From JACJWR01 sp964474045 (lineage in GTDB: Bacteria; Actinomycetota; Actinomycetes; S36-B12; UBA10799): a stretch of DNA of 64,000 bases. The position numbers and the translations under genes were made by a program. Of this stretch, positions 35,052 through 44,307 are shown one piece after another; position 1 is the stretch's first letter, and each line of letters opens with the position of its first letter. Location of the stretch: NCBI GenBank assembly GCA_964474045.1, contig CAYYRC010000006.1:1-64000 (forward strand). The letters are read 5' to 3'. The notes beneath the pieces are model-generated. The model did no database searches. It worked only from the letters and a program-made list of their open reading frames with translations, and was not told the DNA's origin.

Positions 35052-35554
35052 CCGAGGCCCGCGAACAACTCGACGCGGCTGGTCCCACCGCCCTGCCGCG
35101 GCGGGTCGTCCTCGCCGCCGGAGCCCTGGGCGCGGCCGGCGCCGCCCTGGCCGCCTGCGGCGGGTCCGGAGCGGGCGGCTCGTCGTCGGGCGCCACCTCG
35201 TCGGACGCTACTTCGTCGGGTGCTACTTCGTCGGGTGCCGCCTCTACAGGCGCCGCGCTCACCGCGGCCGGCCCCGCGTCCGAGGTGCCCGTCGGCGGGG
35301 CCGTGATCGTGCCCGTCGGCGAGACGGCCTACGTAGTCGCCCAGCCCACGGCGGGCAACTACGTTGCGCACAGCGCGATCTGCCCGCACCAGGGCTGCCT
35401 GTGCAACGCGGTCCAGTCCGGCAAGGCGATCTGCCCCTGTCACGGCAGCGAGTTCAACGTCCAGACCGGCGCGGTCGAGAAGGGCCCGGCCAAAGAGGGC
35501 CTGGCACCGGCGGCGGTGCAGGTGGAGCAAGGCAATCTGCTGTTGCCCTCGTGA
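35048..35554 (+). CDS. Tat-exported Rieske [2Fe-2S] lipoprotein
   Basis: A 168-residue protein. Residues 1-37 form a twin-arginine-type signal (PRRVVLAAGALGAAG) ending in a lipobox with C37 (LAAC). A Ser/Thr/Ala/Gly linker (38-70) leads to a Rieske domain. Cluster ligands are C112-P-H114 and C129-x-x-H132, and C117 and C131 are placed for the disulfide of high-potential Rieske proteins. The protein is thus predicted to be lipid-anchored outside the membrane. It starts inside the uvrA stop (ATGA), but no cytochrome b partner is near, so its redox partner is unknown. Confidence 0.87.
35192..35236 (+). repeat. 15-bp tandem repeat in the Rieske lipoprotein linker
   Basis: Three units: GCCACCTCGTCGGAC, then GCTACTTCGTCGGGT twice, identically. 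They encode ATSSD/ATSSG. The exact duplicate implies recent expansion; linker length may vary between strains. Confidence 0.8.
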
Positions 35555-35573
35555 CCCACGCCGGGGTGGGCCG

Positions 35574-37124
35574 CTAGTTCGTTGACTGGGCGCGCCGTCG
35601 GCTGAGCAGGTAGAGGCCGGCAGTCACGGCGCCCAGTCCTGCGCCGACCCATCCCTGGGCGCCGATGCCGTCCAGGTAGGCGCGCTGCAACGACGCGCCC
35701 ACCACCTGCACCTCGGAGGGCGGTACCGCGTACGAGGTTGAGACTTCCTGCACGGAGGCGCCTGCCCGCAGTTGCTGCGCGATCTGGCTCGCCTCGGCGG
35801 CTGGCACGTCGGCGGCGTCCAGCTGGGCGGTGATGGACGTCGAGAAGGCGGCGTAGACGACGGTCGAGAACAAGGCGATCCCCGCGACCGACCCCACGCT
35901 GATCGCCGCCTGCCGGTAGGCCGACGGACCCCCCTGGGAGGCGGCGCTGGCAGCGTCCATCAGCGCGTTCGTCATCGGCACCCCTGCCGCTACGGCGGCG
36001 TAGCTGTACCCGCACGTCACCAGCAGCGGCCACCACAGTGGCGAGTCCACCCGGAATGTCGCGCACAGCGCCATCGCGGCCGCGGACAGCAGGAGCAGGG
36101 CTGCGCCCGGCGCCGTCAACCCCCAGCGCCGCACGATCGGGCTGGCCGTGCGGGCGCCGATGGCCGCACACGCCTGCGCCGGCACCATGAGCAGCGCCGT
36201 CTGCAGGATGCTTCGGTCGTAGACGTACTGGTAGGTCAGGGTCATGTAGTACCAGAGCTGGATGAAGCACCAGAGCACAATGGCGCCCAGCAGCAGCACC
36301 ACCCCGGGGCGTCGCAGCATCGTCACGTCCAGCGACGGGTCCCGAGTCCGGCGGAGCACGATGACCAGGGCCACGCCCGCCAGGACGGTGATGGCCACGC
36401 GCAGCAGCGCCGCGCGCGACATCACGCCGTCCGTTGATGCGTGCGAGATCGCCTGGACGAGTCCCACGCAGGCCAGGCCCGCCAGCGTCGGCGTCCACCA
36501 CTCGCCGCCCCTGCCCCCACGCCCGGCGCGCGGCGACGTCGGCAGCGCCCAGCGACCGGCCAGCAGCGCGATCAGCCCGCCCAGCACCCAGACTCCTGCC
36601 ACCACCCGCCAGGTCCACCGCTCCATGAGCGCCGCCGTCAGCACCGGCAGCAGCACGAACACCAGTGGGCTCACCATCGAGAACATGGCGAAGGCCCGCG
36701 TGCGCGCGTCGCGGTCGGCGAACGCCGCCCCGATCGCCGCGAGCGGGACCACCATCAGGATGGTGCCGCCCACCGACTGCACCGCCAGCCCCACGGCCGC
36801 CGCGGTCACGTCCGGGGACGCTGCCACCAGCGCCGAGCCGAGGGTGAGCAGCAGGGCGCCGGCGGTGATGATGCGACGGGCTCCGAACCTCGTCGCCAGC
36901 AGCGCAGATAGGAAGATGACCAGCAGCGAGGCGATGCTGGGAACCTCGCGCAGGACCGCGCCGCTGTCCTGGTCCGCGCCGAAAGTGATGAGCATCGGGG
37001 TGACGATGTAGCTGATCGTCGCGCCCTGCATGTAGGCCGCACCGGCGGCGACGCAGACGCCGGCGAGCAGCCGTGATGAGCCGCGACCACCGTCGCTCGC
37101 GCCGCGCCCGTCGGAGCCGGCCAT
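35574..37124 (-). CDS. MFS transporter, DHA2-like drug/proton antiporter type
   Basis: A 516-residue membrane protein with about 14 hydrophobic segments. The first half shows the MFS loop LLATRFGARRIITAG and an Ala/Gly-rich helix pattern; the length and helix count fit the DHA2 (EmrB-like) group, which exports drugs and lipophilic compounds. Between the last two helices is an unusual soluble loop of about 60 residues (TAQLDAADVPAAEASQIAQQ, then VPPSEVQVVGASL). ATG 37124 follows GAGGAGG. It is divergent from uvrC (70 bp) with no visible regulator. Substrate unknown. Confidence 0.8.
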   Translation of the reverse strand: MAGSDGRGASDGGRGSSRLLAGVCVAAGAAYMQGATISYIVTPMLITFGADQDSGAVLREVPSIASLLVIFLSALLATRFGARRIITAGALLLTLGSALVAASPDVTAAAVGLAVQSVGGTILMVVPLAAIGAAFADRDARTRAFAMFSMVSPLVFVLLPVLTAALMERWTWRVVAGVWVLGGLIALLAGRWALPTSPRAGRGGRGGEWWTPTLAGLACVGLVQAISHASTDGVMSRAALLRVAITVLAGVALVIVLRRTRDPSLDVTMLRRPGVVLLLGAIVLWCFIQLWYYMTLTYQYVYDRSILQTALLMVPAQACAAIGARTASPIVRRWGLTAPGAALLLLSAAAMALCATFRVDSPLWWPLLVTCGYSYAAVAAGVPMTNALMDAASAASQGGPSAYRQAAISVGSVAGIALFSTVVYAAFSTSITAQLDAADVPAAEASQIAQQLRAGASVQEVSTSYAVPPSEVQVVGASLQRAYLDGIGAQGWVGAGLGAVTAGLYLLSRRRAQSTN

Positions 37125-37182
37125 CTGGCACCTCCTCGCCCTCATCCCAGGCTAGAGCCAAGGGCACTCCGGGCGGCCTGGG

Positions 37183-37188
37183 TAGGCT
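37183..37188 (+). promoter_or_regulatory. -10 hexamer of uvrC
   Basis: TAGGCT at -12 to -7 from the GTG at 37195. The GGAGG between them touches the start codon, too close to act as a Shine-Dalgarno, so a leaderless mRNA is favoured. Confidence 0.5.
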
Positions 37189-37194
37189 CGGAGG

Positions 37195-39111
37195 GTGGCG
37201 GACCCGCGCAGCTACCGGCCCGCGGCCGGCTCCATCCCCGACGGACCTGGCGTGTACCGGTTCCGCGACGGCGAGGGCCGCGTCATCTACGTGGGCAAGG
37301 CCAAGAGCCTGCGCAGCCGCCTGAGCAGCTACTTCGCCGACCTGTCGTCTCTGCACACCAGGACCGCCGCCATGGTCACCACCGCGGCCTCGGTCGACTG
37401 GGTCACAGTCGGCACCGAGGTCGAGGCGCTGCAGCTCGAATACTCCTGGATCAAGGAGTACGACCCTCGCTTCAACGTGCGCTACCGCGACGACAAGTCC
37501 TATCCGTTCCTGGCCGTGACGATGTCCGAGAAGTTCCCGCGGGCCTCGGTCATGCGCGGCGCCAAGCGCAAGGGCACCCGCTACTTCGGCCCGTTCGCGC
37601 ACGCCTGGGCGATCCGCGAGACGGTCGACCTGCTGCTGCGGGTCTTCCCGGTGCGCACCTGCACCAACGGCGTCTTCCGACGCGCCGAACAGGTCGGGCG
37701 CCCATGCCTGCTGGGCTACATCGAGCGCTGCAGCGCCCCCTGCGTCGGGCGGGTGGACGAACAGGAGTACGCGCTGATCGTCGATGGCTTCGTGGCCTTC
37801 ATGGCCGGCGGCACGCAGCCGGTCATCGACGACCTGACCGCGCGCATGAGGGCCGCCGCCGCCGAGCAGGACTACGAGCGCGCGGCCCGGCTGCGGGACG
37901 ACCTCGGGGCACTCAACCGCGTGCTGGAGCGCAACGCGGTCGTGCTCGGCGACGGCACCGACGCGGACATGTTCGCGCTGGCCGCCGACGAGTTGGAGGC
38001 CGCCGTACAGGTCTTCCACATCCGGGCCGGCCGGATCCGCGGCCAGCGCGGCTTCATCGTCGAGCGGGTGGAAGAGGGCGACCAGGCCCAGCTGGTGGCG
38101 GCGATGCTGCGGCAGTTCTACGGCGGTGAGAGCGGCGAGGCGGTGCCCCGGCAGGTGCTGGTGTCGCACGAGCCGGACGACCCCGAGGGCATGCGGGCCT
38201 GGCTCAGCGACCATCGTGGGTCGAATGTCGACGTCCGATCCCCGCAGCGCGGGGACAAGGCCAAGCTGATGGTCGAGCTGAGCCGCAACGCGGAGCAGAC
38301 CCTGGCCCTGCACAAGACGAAGCGATCCGGCGATCTGACCACCCGCAGTCAGGCCATCGCCGAGCTGCAGGAGGCCCTCGAGCTGGCCGACGCGCCGCTG
38401 CGCATCGAGTGCATCGACGTCTCGAACCTGCAGGGAACTGACGTTGTGGCGTCGCTGGTGGTGTTCGAGGACGGCCTGCCGCGCAAGTCCGACTACCGTC
38501 GGTTCAACATCCGCCAGGCCGGCGACGACACCGCGGCGGTCGCCGAGGTGGTCCGCCGACGGTTCAAGCGCTACCTCGCCGAGCGGCATGAGGAGACCAC
38601 GCCCTCGGCGTTCGCGTATTCCCCGGGGCTGCTGGTGATCGACGGCGGCGCCCCGCAGGTGCGGGCGGCGAAGGCGGCGCTGGACGAGCTGGGTATCGAC
38701 GACATCGCCGTCTGCGGCCTGGCGAAGCGGCTGGAGGAGGTCTGGCTGCCCGGCGAGGGGGACCCGGTGATCCTGGACCGGACCAGCGAGGGCCTGTACC
38801 TGCTGCAGCGCGTGCGCGACGAGGCCCACCGGTTCGCCATCGCCGGCCACCGGGCCAAGCGCGGCGCGCGGATGACGGCCAGCGCGCTTGACGACGTGCC
38901 GGGCCTGGGGGACGTTCGGCGGAAGGCGCTGATGCGTCGCTTCTCCTCGCTGAAGAAGCTCAAGCAGGCCAGCGCCGAGGAGATCGCCGAGGTCCCGGGG
39001 ATCGGCCCGGCGACCGCGTCGGCGATCATCGCCGCGTTGGCCGGGCAGCCGGCGGCCCAGGCTGTCAATATGACCACGGGGGAGATCATCGAGCGCATGG
39101 GAGAGCAGTGA
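37195..39111 (+). CDS. uvrC: Excinuclease ABC subunit C
   Basis: Dual-incision nuclease of nucleotide excision repair, 638 residues. It has the GIY-YIG domain (PGVYRFRDGEGRVIYVGKAK, near 18-37), a UVR motif for UvrB (AAAEQDYERAARLRDDLGAL, near 220), the RNase H-like endonuclease domain (RIECIDVSNLQGTDVVASLV and LVIDGGAPQV), and C-terminal helix-hairpin-helix repeats (VPGLGDVRRKALMRRF, VPGIGPATASAI). It heads the conserved uvrC-rapZ-yvcK-whiA set and overlaps rapZ by 4 bp. Confidence 0.98.
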   Translation: MADPRSYRPAAGSIPDGPGVYRFRDGEGRVIYVGKAKSLRSRLSSYFADLSSLHTRTAAMVTTAASVDWVTVGTEVEALQLEYSWIKEYDPRFNVRYRDDKSYPFLAVTMSEKFPRASVMRGAKRKGTRYFGPFAHAWAIRETVDLLLRVFPVRTCTNGVFRRAEQVGRPCLLGYIERCSAPCVGRVDEQEYALIVDGFVAFMAGGTQPVIDDLTARMRAAAAEQDYERAARLRDDLGALNRVLERNAVVLGDGTDADMFALAADELEAAVQVFHIRAGRIRGQRGFIVERVEEGDQAQLVAAMLRQFYGGESGEAVPRQVLVSHEPDDPEGMRAWLSDHRGSNVDVRSPQRGDKAKLMVELSRNAEQTLALHKTKRSGDLTTRSQAIAELQEALELADAPLRIECIDVSNLQGTDVVASLVVFEDGLPRKSDYRRFNIRQAGDDTAAVAEVVRRRFKRYLAERHEETTPSAFAYSPGLLVIDGGAPQVRAAKAALDELGIDDIAVCGLAKRLEEVWLPGEGDPVILDRTSEGLYLLQRVRDEAHRFAIAGHRAKRGARMTASALDDVPGLGDVRRKALMRRFSSLKKLKQASAEEIAEVPGIGPATASAIIAALAGQPAAQAVNMTTGEIIERMGEQ

Positions 39112-39971
39112 ACGACGACCCGGAACTGCTGCTCGTCACCGGCATGTCCGGGGCGGGCCGCTCGACGGCGGCCCGGGCGCTGGAGGACCAGGGCTGGTTC
39201 GTGGTGGACAACCTCCCGCCCACGCTGCTCGACGCCACCGTGGACCTGGTGGGCCAGCGCGAGGACGTCGATCGCTTGGCCGTCGTGCTCGATGTCCGCT
39301 CGGGACGGTTCTTCGGCGAGCTGCCCGCGCTGGTGTCGCGCATCAGGGCTGACGGCGACGACGTCCGGCTGCTGTTCCTGGAGGCCTCGGACGAGATCCT
39401 GCTGCACCGTTTCGAGTCCAACCGGCGACCCCATCCGCTGCAGGGCAGCGGCACGCTGCTGGACGGAATCGAGGCCGAGCGGGCCATCCTCGCGGACCTG
39501 CGGGCCCAGTCGGACCTGGTGATCGACACCTCCGAGCTGAACATCCACGACCTGCGGCGCCGTATCGACGCCGCCTTCGAGCGGGCCGACGACACCCAGC
39601 TGCGGGCGACGGTGGTGTCCTTCGGCTTCAAGCACGGCATCCCGGCCGACGCCGACCTGGTGGCCGACGTGCGGTTCCTGCCCAACCCCTACTGGGTGCC
39701 CGAGCTCCGAGACAAGACCGGCCTGGACGCGGACGTCAGCGACTACGTGTTCGAGTCCGAGGAGGCCCGCGCGTTCCTGGACCAGTACTCCAAGCTGATC
39801 GACATCGTCGCCGACGGCTACCTGCGGGAGGGGAAGCGCTTCGTCACGGTCGCCGTGGGCTGCACCGGCGGCCGGCACCGCAGCGTCGCCATGGCCGAGA
39901 ACCTGGCGGCGCGCCTGGTGAAGAACGGGGTCGAGAGCATCGTGATGCACCGGGACCTGGGCCGGGCCTAG
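39108..39971 (+). CDS. rapZ: RapZ (YvcJ)-family nucleotide-binding protein
   Basis: A 287-residue P-loop protein; in E. coli RapZ guides RNase E to GlmZ sRNA, and in Gram-positives YvcJ is a GTPase. Walker A reads GMSGAGRSTAARALED, with Arg where Lys is standard; I recall the mycobacterial homologue also has Arg. The DNLPP motif, FLEASDEILLHRFESNRRPHPL (quoted part FLEASDEILLHRF), SFGFKHGIP, DVRFLPNPYW and the C-terminal GCTGGRHRSVA are conserved. The GTG overlaps the uvrC stop. The sRNA pathway itself is not expected in actinobacteria. Confidence 0.95.
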   Translation: MNDDPELLLVTGMSGAGRSTAARALEDQGWFVVDNLPPTLLDATVDLVGQREDVDRLAVVLDVRSGRFFGELPALVSRIRADGDDVRLLFLEASDEILLHRFESNRRPHPLQGSGTLLDGIEAERAILADLRAQSDLVIDTSELNIHDLRRRIDAAFERADDTQLRATVVSFGFKHGIPADADLVADVRFLPNPYWVPELRDKTGLDADVSDYVFESEEARAFLDQYSKLIDIVADGYLREGKRFVTVAVGCTGGRHRSVAMAENLAARLVKNGVESIVMHRDLGRA

Positions 39972-39974
39972 CCG

Positions 39975-40979
39975 ATGGGAGTGGGACGCAGCGGTCCGGG
40001 CGCCTTCGGCCCGTTCGGACGCGGGCCGAAGGTCGTGGCGATTGGCGGTGGGCACGGGCTGTCGGCCAGCCTGTCGGCGCTGGGCCGGCTGACGGACAAC
40101 GTCACAGCCGTGGTGGGGGTGGCCGACGACGGCGGCAGCAGCGGCCGGCTGCGGGGGGAGTTCGGCATCCCGCCGCCCGGCGATATCCGGATGGCGCTCG
40201 CGGCGCTGTGCAGCGACGACCCCGCCGGTCGGACCTGGGCCTCCGTGCTGCAGCACCGCTTCGGCGGCGAGGGTCCGCTGGCCGGGCACGCGGTGGGCAA
40301 CTTGCTGCTGGTGGCGCTGTGGGAGCAGGCCGGGGACATCGTCGGGGGCCTGGATTTCGTGGGCGCGCTGGTCGAGGCGCGCGGGCGCGTCCTGCCGGCC
40401 ACGACCTCGCCCATGGAGCTCGTGGCCACGGTCCGGCGCGACGGCGTCGAGCAGGTGGTGCGCGGACAGGCCAGGATCGCCCACAGCGACTCGCGGGTGC
40501 GCGACATCTGGCTGGAGCCCGGCGGCGCGCCGGCGTGCCCGGAGTCCCTGGCGGCCATCGCGGAGGCCGATCTGATCGTGCTGGGCCCCGGCTCGTGGTT
40601 CACCTCCGTGCTTCCGCACTTCGTGCTGCCCGGGTTGCGGGCCGCGATCGCGGAGTCCCAGGCGCAGCGGGTGATGGTTCTCAACCTGCAGGCCGATACC
40701 GGCGAGACCAGGGGCTTCCGTGCCGAGACACACCTGCAGGACCTGCGCGAGCGCTACCCCGAGGTGCGCCTGGACCTGGTCCTGGCCGACCCGCGCGCGG
40801 TGGCCGACCACTCCGCGCTGGAGGACGCCGCGTCCAATCTGGGGGCGGCGGTGGCCTACGAACCGCTGGCCGCACCCGCGCGCAGCGTGACGCTGCCCGG
40901 GCATGCCCACAATCCGGATCTGTTGGCCGCGGCGTTCGCGGCCGTTGTGGAGCGTGGCAGGATTCGGCCATGGCGATGA
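39975..40979 (+). CDS. yvcK: YvcK/CofD-like UDP-GlcNAc-binding regulator of central carbon and cell-wall metabolism
   Basis: A 334-residue protein of the gluconeogenesis factor family. It has VVAIGGGHGLSASLSAL (near 17), VGVADDGGSSGRLRGEFG (near 46), GHAVGNLLLVAL and VLGPGSWFTSVLPHFVLPGL, the substrate-cleft motifs shared with CofD. Bacillus YvcK and mycobacterial CuvA bind UDP-sugars and affect cell shape. The N-terminus has a short Gly-rich extension (GVGRSGPGAFGPFGRG). Its last 10 bases overlap whiA. Confidence 0.95.
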   Translation: MGVGRSGPGAFGPFGRGPKVVAIGGGHGLSASLSALGRLTDNVTAVVGVADDGGSSGRLRGEFGIPPPGDIRMALAALCSDDPAGRTWASVLQHRFGGEGPLAGHAVGNLLLVALWEQAGDIVGGLDFVGALVEARGRVLPATTSPMELVATVRRDGVEQVVRGQARIAHSDSRVRDIWLEPGGAPACPESLAAIAEADLIVLGPGSWFTSVLPHFVLPGLRAAIAESQAQRVMVLNLQADTGETRGFRAETHLQDLRERYPEVRLDLVLADPRAVADHSALEDAASNLGAAVAYEPLAAPARSVTLPGHAHNPDLLAAAFAAVVERGRIRPWR

Positions 40980-41950
40980 CGGCGGCGGTCAAGGACGAGA
41001 TGAGCCGGGTCGAGGTAACCAAGGTCTGCTGCCGCAGGGCAGAGGCGGTGGCCATGCTGCGCTACGGCGGGGCGCTGCACCTGGTCGGCAAGAAGATCGT
41101 GATCGAGGCGGAGCTGGATACGGCGGCCGCCGCGCGTCGGCTGCGGGCCACGATCAAGGACGTCTACGGTCACGAGTCCGAGCTGATCGTGCTGCAGCCC
41201 AGCGGCATCCGCAAGGGAACGCGCTATGTCGTCCGGGTGGCCGAGGGCGGTGCTCAGCTGGCGCGCCAGACGGGGCTGATCGACGGCGCCGGGCGCCCCG
41301 TGCGCGGGTTGCCTGCCAGCGTCGTCGGCGGCGGGCTGTGCGATGCCCAGGCCGCCTGGCGCGGCGCCTTCCTGGCACATGGCTCGCTCACCGAGCCGGG
41401 CCGATCCGGCAGTCTGGAGATCACCTGCCCCGGCTCCGAGGCGGCCCTGGCCCTGGTCGGCGCGGCCCGCAGGATGGGGATGGCGGCCAAGTCCCGCGAG
41501 GTGCGAGGCGTGGACCGCGTCGTCATCCGGGACGGCGACACCATCAGCGCGATGCTCACCAGGCTGGGCGCACACCAGTCGCTGCTCGAGTGGGAGGAGC
41601 GGCGCATCCGGCGCGAGGTGCGCGCCACGGCCAACCGGCTGGCCAACTTCGACGACGCCAACCAGCGCCGCTCGGCCGATGCCGCGAAGGCGGCCAGCGC
41701 CCGCGTGCGCCGGGCGCTGGAGATCCTGGGCGACGACATCCCGCCGCACCTGGCCGAGGCCGGGCGGCTGCGCATGGAGCACGAGCGCGCCTCGCTGGAG
41801 GAGCTCGGGGCGCTGGCCGACCCGCCGCTGACGAAGGACGCGATCGCCGGCCGCATCCGCAGGTTGCTGGCGATGGCCGACAAGGCGGCCCGGGCCCAGC
41901 GCATCGACGATACCGAGGCCGCCCTCAGGGAAGACCTCTACCTCTCCTAG
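40970..41950 (+). CDS. whiA: Sporulation/cell-division regulator WhiA
   Basis: A 326-residue DNA-binding protein with an N-terminal degenerate LAGLIDADG domain (LRYGGALHLVGKKIVIEAEL, then GLCDAQAAWRGAFLAHGSLT) and a C-terminal helix-turn-helix (DPPLTKDAIAGRIRRLLAMA). In Streptomyces it controls sporulation septation with WhiB; it is also present in non-sporulating actinobacteria. Two in-frame ATGs (40970, 40976) compete; 40970 overlaps the yvcK end by 10 bp. It closes the uvrC-rapZ-yvcK-whiA unit. Confidence 0.97.
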   Translation: MAMTAAVKDEMSRVEVTKVCCRRAEAVAMLRYGGALHLVGKKIVIEAELDTAAAARRLRATIKDVYGHESELIVLQPSGIRKGTRYVVRVAEGGAQLARQTGLIDGAGRPVRGLPASVVGGGLCDAQAAWRGAFLAHGSLTEPGRSGSLEITCPGSEAALALVGAARRMGMAAKSREVRGVDRVVIRDGDTISAMLTRLGAHQSLLEWEERRIRREVRATANRLANFDDANQRRSADAAKAASARVRRALEILGDDIPPHLAEAGRLRMEHERASLEELGALADPPLTKDAIAGRIRRLLAMADKAARAQRIDDTEAALREDLYLS

Positions 41951-42016
41951 CCTCGCGGTCGCCTCCCGGCGTCACCGTCACCGCCCGTGGAGCGGCGACG
42001 CCCGACTGCGTTTCGG

Positions 42017-42022
42017 TAGGGT
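42017..42022 (+). promoter_or_regulatory. -10 hexamer of the gap-pgk-tpi operon
   Basis: TAGGGT predicts a start near 42029 and a leader of about 48 nt that contains a GC-rich hairpin and a GAGGAG Shine-Dalgarno. Confidence 0.45.
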
Positions 42023-42033
42023 AGGGGCTGATC

Positions 42034-42052
42034 CCGGGGATTCGGACCCCGG
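42034..42052 (+). promoter_or_regulatory. 5'-leader hairpin of gap
   Basis: CCGGGG, 7-base loop attcgga, CCCCGG, placed 8 bp before the GAGGAG. It may stabilise the 5' end of the glycolytic mRNA; no known riboswitch fits. Confidence 0.4.
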
Positions 42053-42076
42053 CTGGCGGTGAGGAGACCGATCAAC

Positions 42077-43093
42077 GTGGCTATTCGTGTTGGCATCAAC
42101 GGCTTCGGGCGCATTGGGCGCAACTACTTCCGGGCCATCGAGGACTACGGTCGCCAGCAGGGCGCCGACATCGAGATCGTCGCGGTCAACGATCTGACCG
42201 ACAACAAGACACTGGCCCACCTGCTCAAGTACGACAGCATCCTGGGGCGCCTGGGCAAGGAGGTCACCTACACCGACGACTCGATCATCGTCGCTGACAA
42301 GCCCGTGAGCGCCCTGGCCGAGCGCGACCCGGCGGTGCTGCCGTGGGGTGACCTGGGAGTGGACATCGTGATCGAGTCGACGGGTCACTTCACCAAGGCC
42401 GAGGACGCGAAGAAGCACTTGGAGGCCGGCGCCAAGAAGGTCCTGATCTCGGCCCCGGCCAAGGGCGAGGACGTGACGATCGTCATGGGCGTCAACGAGG
42501 CCGAGTACGACCCCGCGACCGACAACATCATCTCCAACGCCTCCTGCACCACCAACTGCCTGGCGCCCATGGCCAAGGCGATCGACGACAACTTCGGCAT
42601 CGCCAAGGGCCTGATGACCACCATCCACGCCTACACCAACGACCAGGTGATGCTGGACTTCCCGCACAAGGACCTGCGCCGGGCACGGGCCGCGGCCATG
42701 AACATCATCCCGACCTCCACCGGCGCCGCCAAGGCGATCGGCCTGGTCATGCCGCAGCTGCAGGGCAAGCTCGATGGCTTCGCCATGCGCGTCCCGGTGC
42801 CGACGGGCTCGGCCACCGACCTGACGCTGCTGCTGGAGAAGGACGCCACCGCCGACGACATCAACGCCGCAGTCAAGGAGGCCGCGAGCGGCCCGCTGTC
42901 CGGCGTGCTGGTCTACACCGAGGACCCGATCGTGTCCTCGGACATCGTCACCTCCAGCGCCTCGTGCACCTTCGACGGGCCGCTGACCAAGTCGATGGGC
43001 AACTTCGTCAAGGTCATGGGCTGGTACGACAACGAGTGGGGCTACTCCTGCCGCCTGGTGGACCTCACCTCGTACGTCGGCGAGCGCCTGTGA
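42077..43093 (+). CDS. gap: Type I glyceraldehyde-3-phosphate dehydrogenase
   Basis: Oxidises glyceraldehyde-3-phosphate to 1,3-bisphosphoglycerate. The 338-residue protein starts VAIRVGINGFGRIGRNYFRA (NAD Rossmann), has the catalytic cysteine in SNASCTTNCLAP (near 152) and the conserved GWYDNEWGYSCR near the C-terminus. GTG 42077 is chosen because the family starts here and GAGGAG lies 10 bp upstream. The stop overlaps the pgk GTG. Gene order gap-pgk-tpi is the usual actinobacterial operon. Confidence 0.97.
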   Translation: MAIRVGINGFGRIGRNYFRAIEDYGRQQGADIEIVAVNDLTDNKTLAHLLKYDSILGRLGKEVTYTDDSIIVADKPVSALAERDPAVLPWGDLGVDIVIESTGHFTKAEDAKKHLEAGAKKVLISAPAKGEDVTIVMGVNEAEYDPATDNIISNASCTTNCLAPMAKAIDDNFGIAKGLMTTIHAYTNDQVMLDFPHKDLRRARAAAMNIIPTSTGAAKAIGLVMPQLQGKLDGFAMRVPVPTGSATDLTLLLEKDATADDINAAVKEAASGPLSGVLVYTEDPIVSSDIVTSSASCTFDGPLTKSMGNFVKVMGWYDNEWGYSCRLVDLTSYVGERL

Positions 43094-44304
43094 GCGTCGC
43101 GCAGCTGACCGACCTCGAGCTCGCGGGCAAGACCGTCCTGCTCCGGGCCGACTTCAACGTCCCCCTCGAGACGGTCGACGGCAGCAGCCGCCGCATCACC
43201 GACGACGGTCGGATCGTGGCGGCGCTGCCGACCATCCGGGCCCTGCGGGACGCGGGCGCGCGGGTGGTCATCGCCGCCCACCTGGGTCGGCCGAAGGGCG
43301 TCGCCAGCGATGAGCTGAGCCTTGCGCCGGTGGCGCAGCGGCTGTCGGAGCTGCTCGACAGCCCCGTGCTGCTGGCGGCCGACACCACCGGCGACTCGGC
43401 CAGGGCCGTGGTGGAGGCGCTCAACGACGGCGAGATCGCCATGCTCGAGAACGTCCGCTTCGACCCGCGCGAGACGTCGAAGGACGCCGCCGAGCGGGCC
43501 GAGCTGGCCGCCGAGTACGCCGCGCTGGCCGATGCCTTCGTGTCCGACGGCTTCGGCGTGGTGCACCGTCGGCAGGCGAGCGTCACCGACGTCGCGGAGC
43601 TGCTGCCCAGCGCAGCGGGCTACCTCGTGCTGAAGGAGGCCAACGTCTTCGACCGGGTTCTGGCCGACCCCGACCGGCCCTATGCGGTGGTGCTGGGCGG
43701 CTCCAAGGTGTCGGACAAGCTCGGCGTGATCACCAACCTGCTGCCCAAGGTGGACAAGCTGCTCATCGGCGGCGGGATGTGCTTCACATTCCTGGCCGCG
43801 GAGGGTCACGACATCGGCACATCGTTGTTCGAGCCCGACCAGGTGGACACCGTCCGCGGCATCATCGCCGACGCCCGCGAGCGGGGCGTCGACCTGGTGC
43901 TGCCGTCGGACGTCGTCATCGCGCAGGCGATCGACCCGGACGCCGAGACCCAGGTGGTCTCCGTCGCCGAGGGCATCCCCGCGGGGTGGATGGGCCTGGA
44001 CATCGGCCCCGCCACCTGCGGCCAGTTCGCCGCCGTGCTCTCGGAGTGCCGCACCATCGTCTGGAACGGCCCGATGGGCGTGTTCGAGGTGCCTGGTTTC
44101 GACGCCGGGACCAGGGCGGTGGCCCAGGCCCTGGTCGACAACGACGGCATGACCGTCATCGGCGGCGGCGACTCCGCGGCCGCATTCCGCGTCTTCGGCT
44201 TCGACGAGGGCGACGTCACGCACATCTCCACCGGCGGGGGTGCCAGCCTGGAGTTCCTGGAGGGCAAGACCCTGCCCGGGATCGCCGTTCTCAGGAAGGA
44301 CTGA
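43090..44304 (+). CDS. pgk: Phosphoglycerate kinase
   Basis: Transfers phosphate from 1,3-bisphosphoglycerate to ADP. The 404-residue protein has RADFNVPL (near 19), AHLGRPKG (near 60), the hinge, VLGGSKVSDKLGV and the C-terminal GGGDSAAAFRVFG nucleotide site. It starts at a GTG overlapping the gap stop by 4 bp, so the two are coupled. tpiA follows after 3 bp. Confidence 0.97.
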   Translation: MSVAQLTDLELAGKTVLLRADFNVPLETVDGSSRRITDDGRIVAALPTIRALRDAGARVVIAAHLGRPKGVASDELSLAPVAQRLSELLDSPVLLAADTTGDSARAVVEALNDGEIAMLENVRFDPRETSKDAAERAELAAEYAALADAFVSDGFGVVHRRQASVTDVAELLPSAAGYLVLKEANVFDRVLADPDRPYAVVLGGSKVSDKLGVITNLLPKVDKLLIGGGMCFTFLAAEGHDIGTSLFEPDQVDTVRGIIADARERGVDLVLPSDVVIAQAIDPDAETQVVSVAEGIPAGWMGLDIGPATCGQFAAVLSECRTIVWNGPMGVFEVPGFDAGTRAVAQALVDNDGMTVIGGGDSAAAFRVFGFDEGDVTHISTGGGASLEFLEGKTLPGIAVLRKD

Positions 44305-44307
44305 CCC

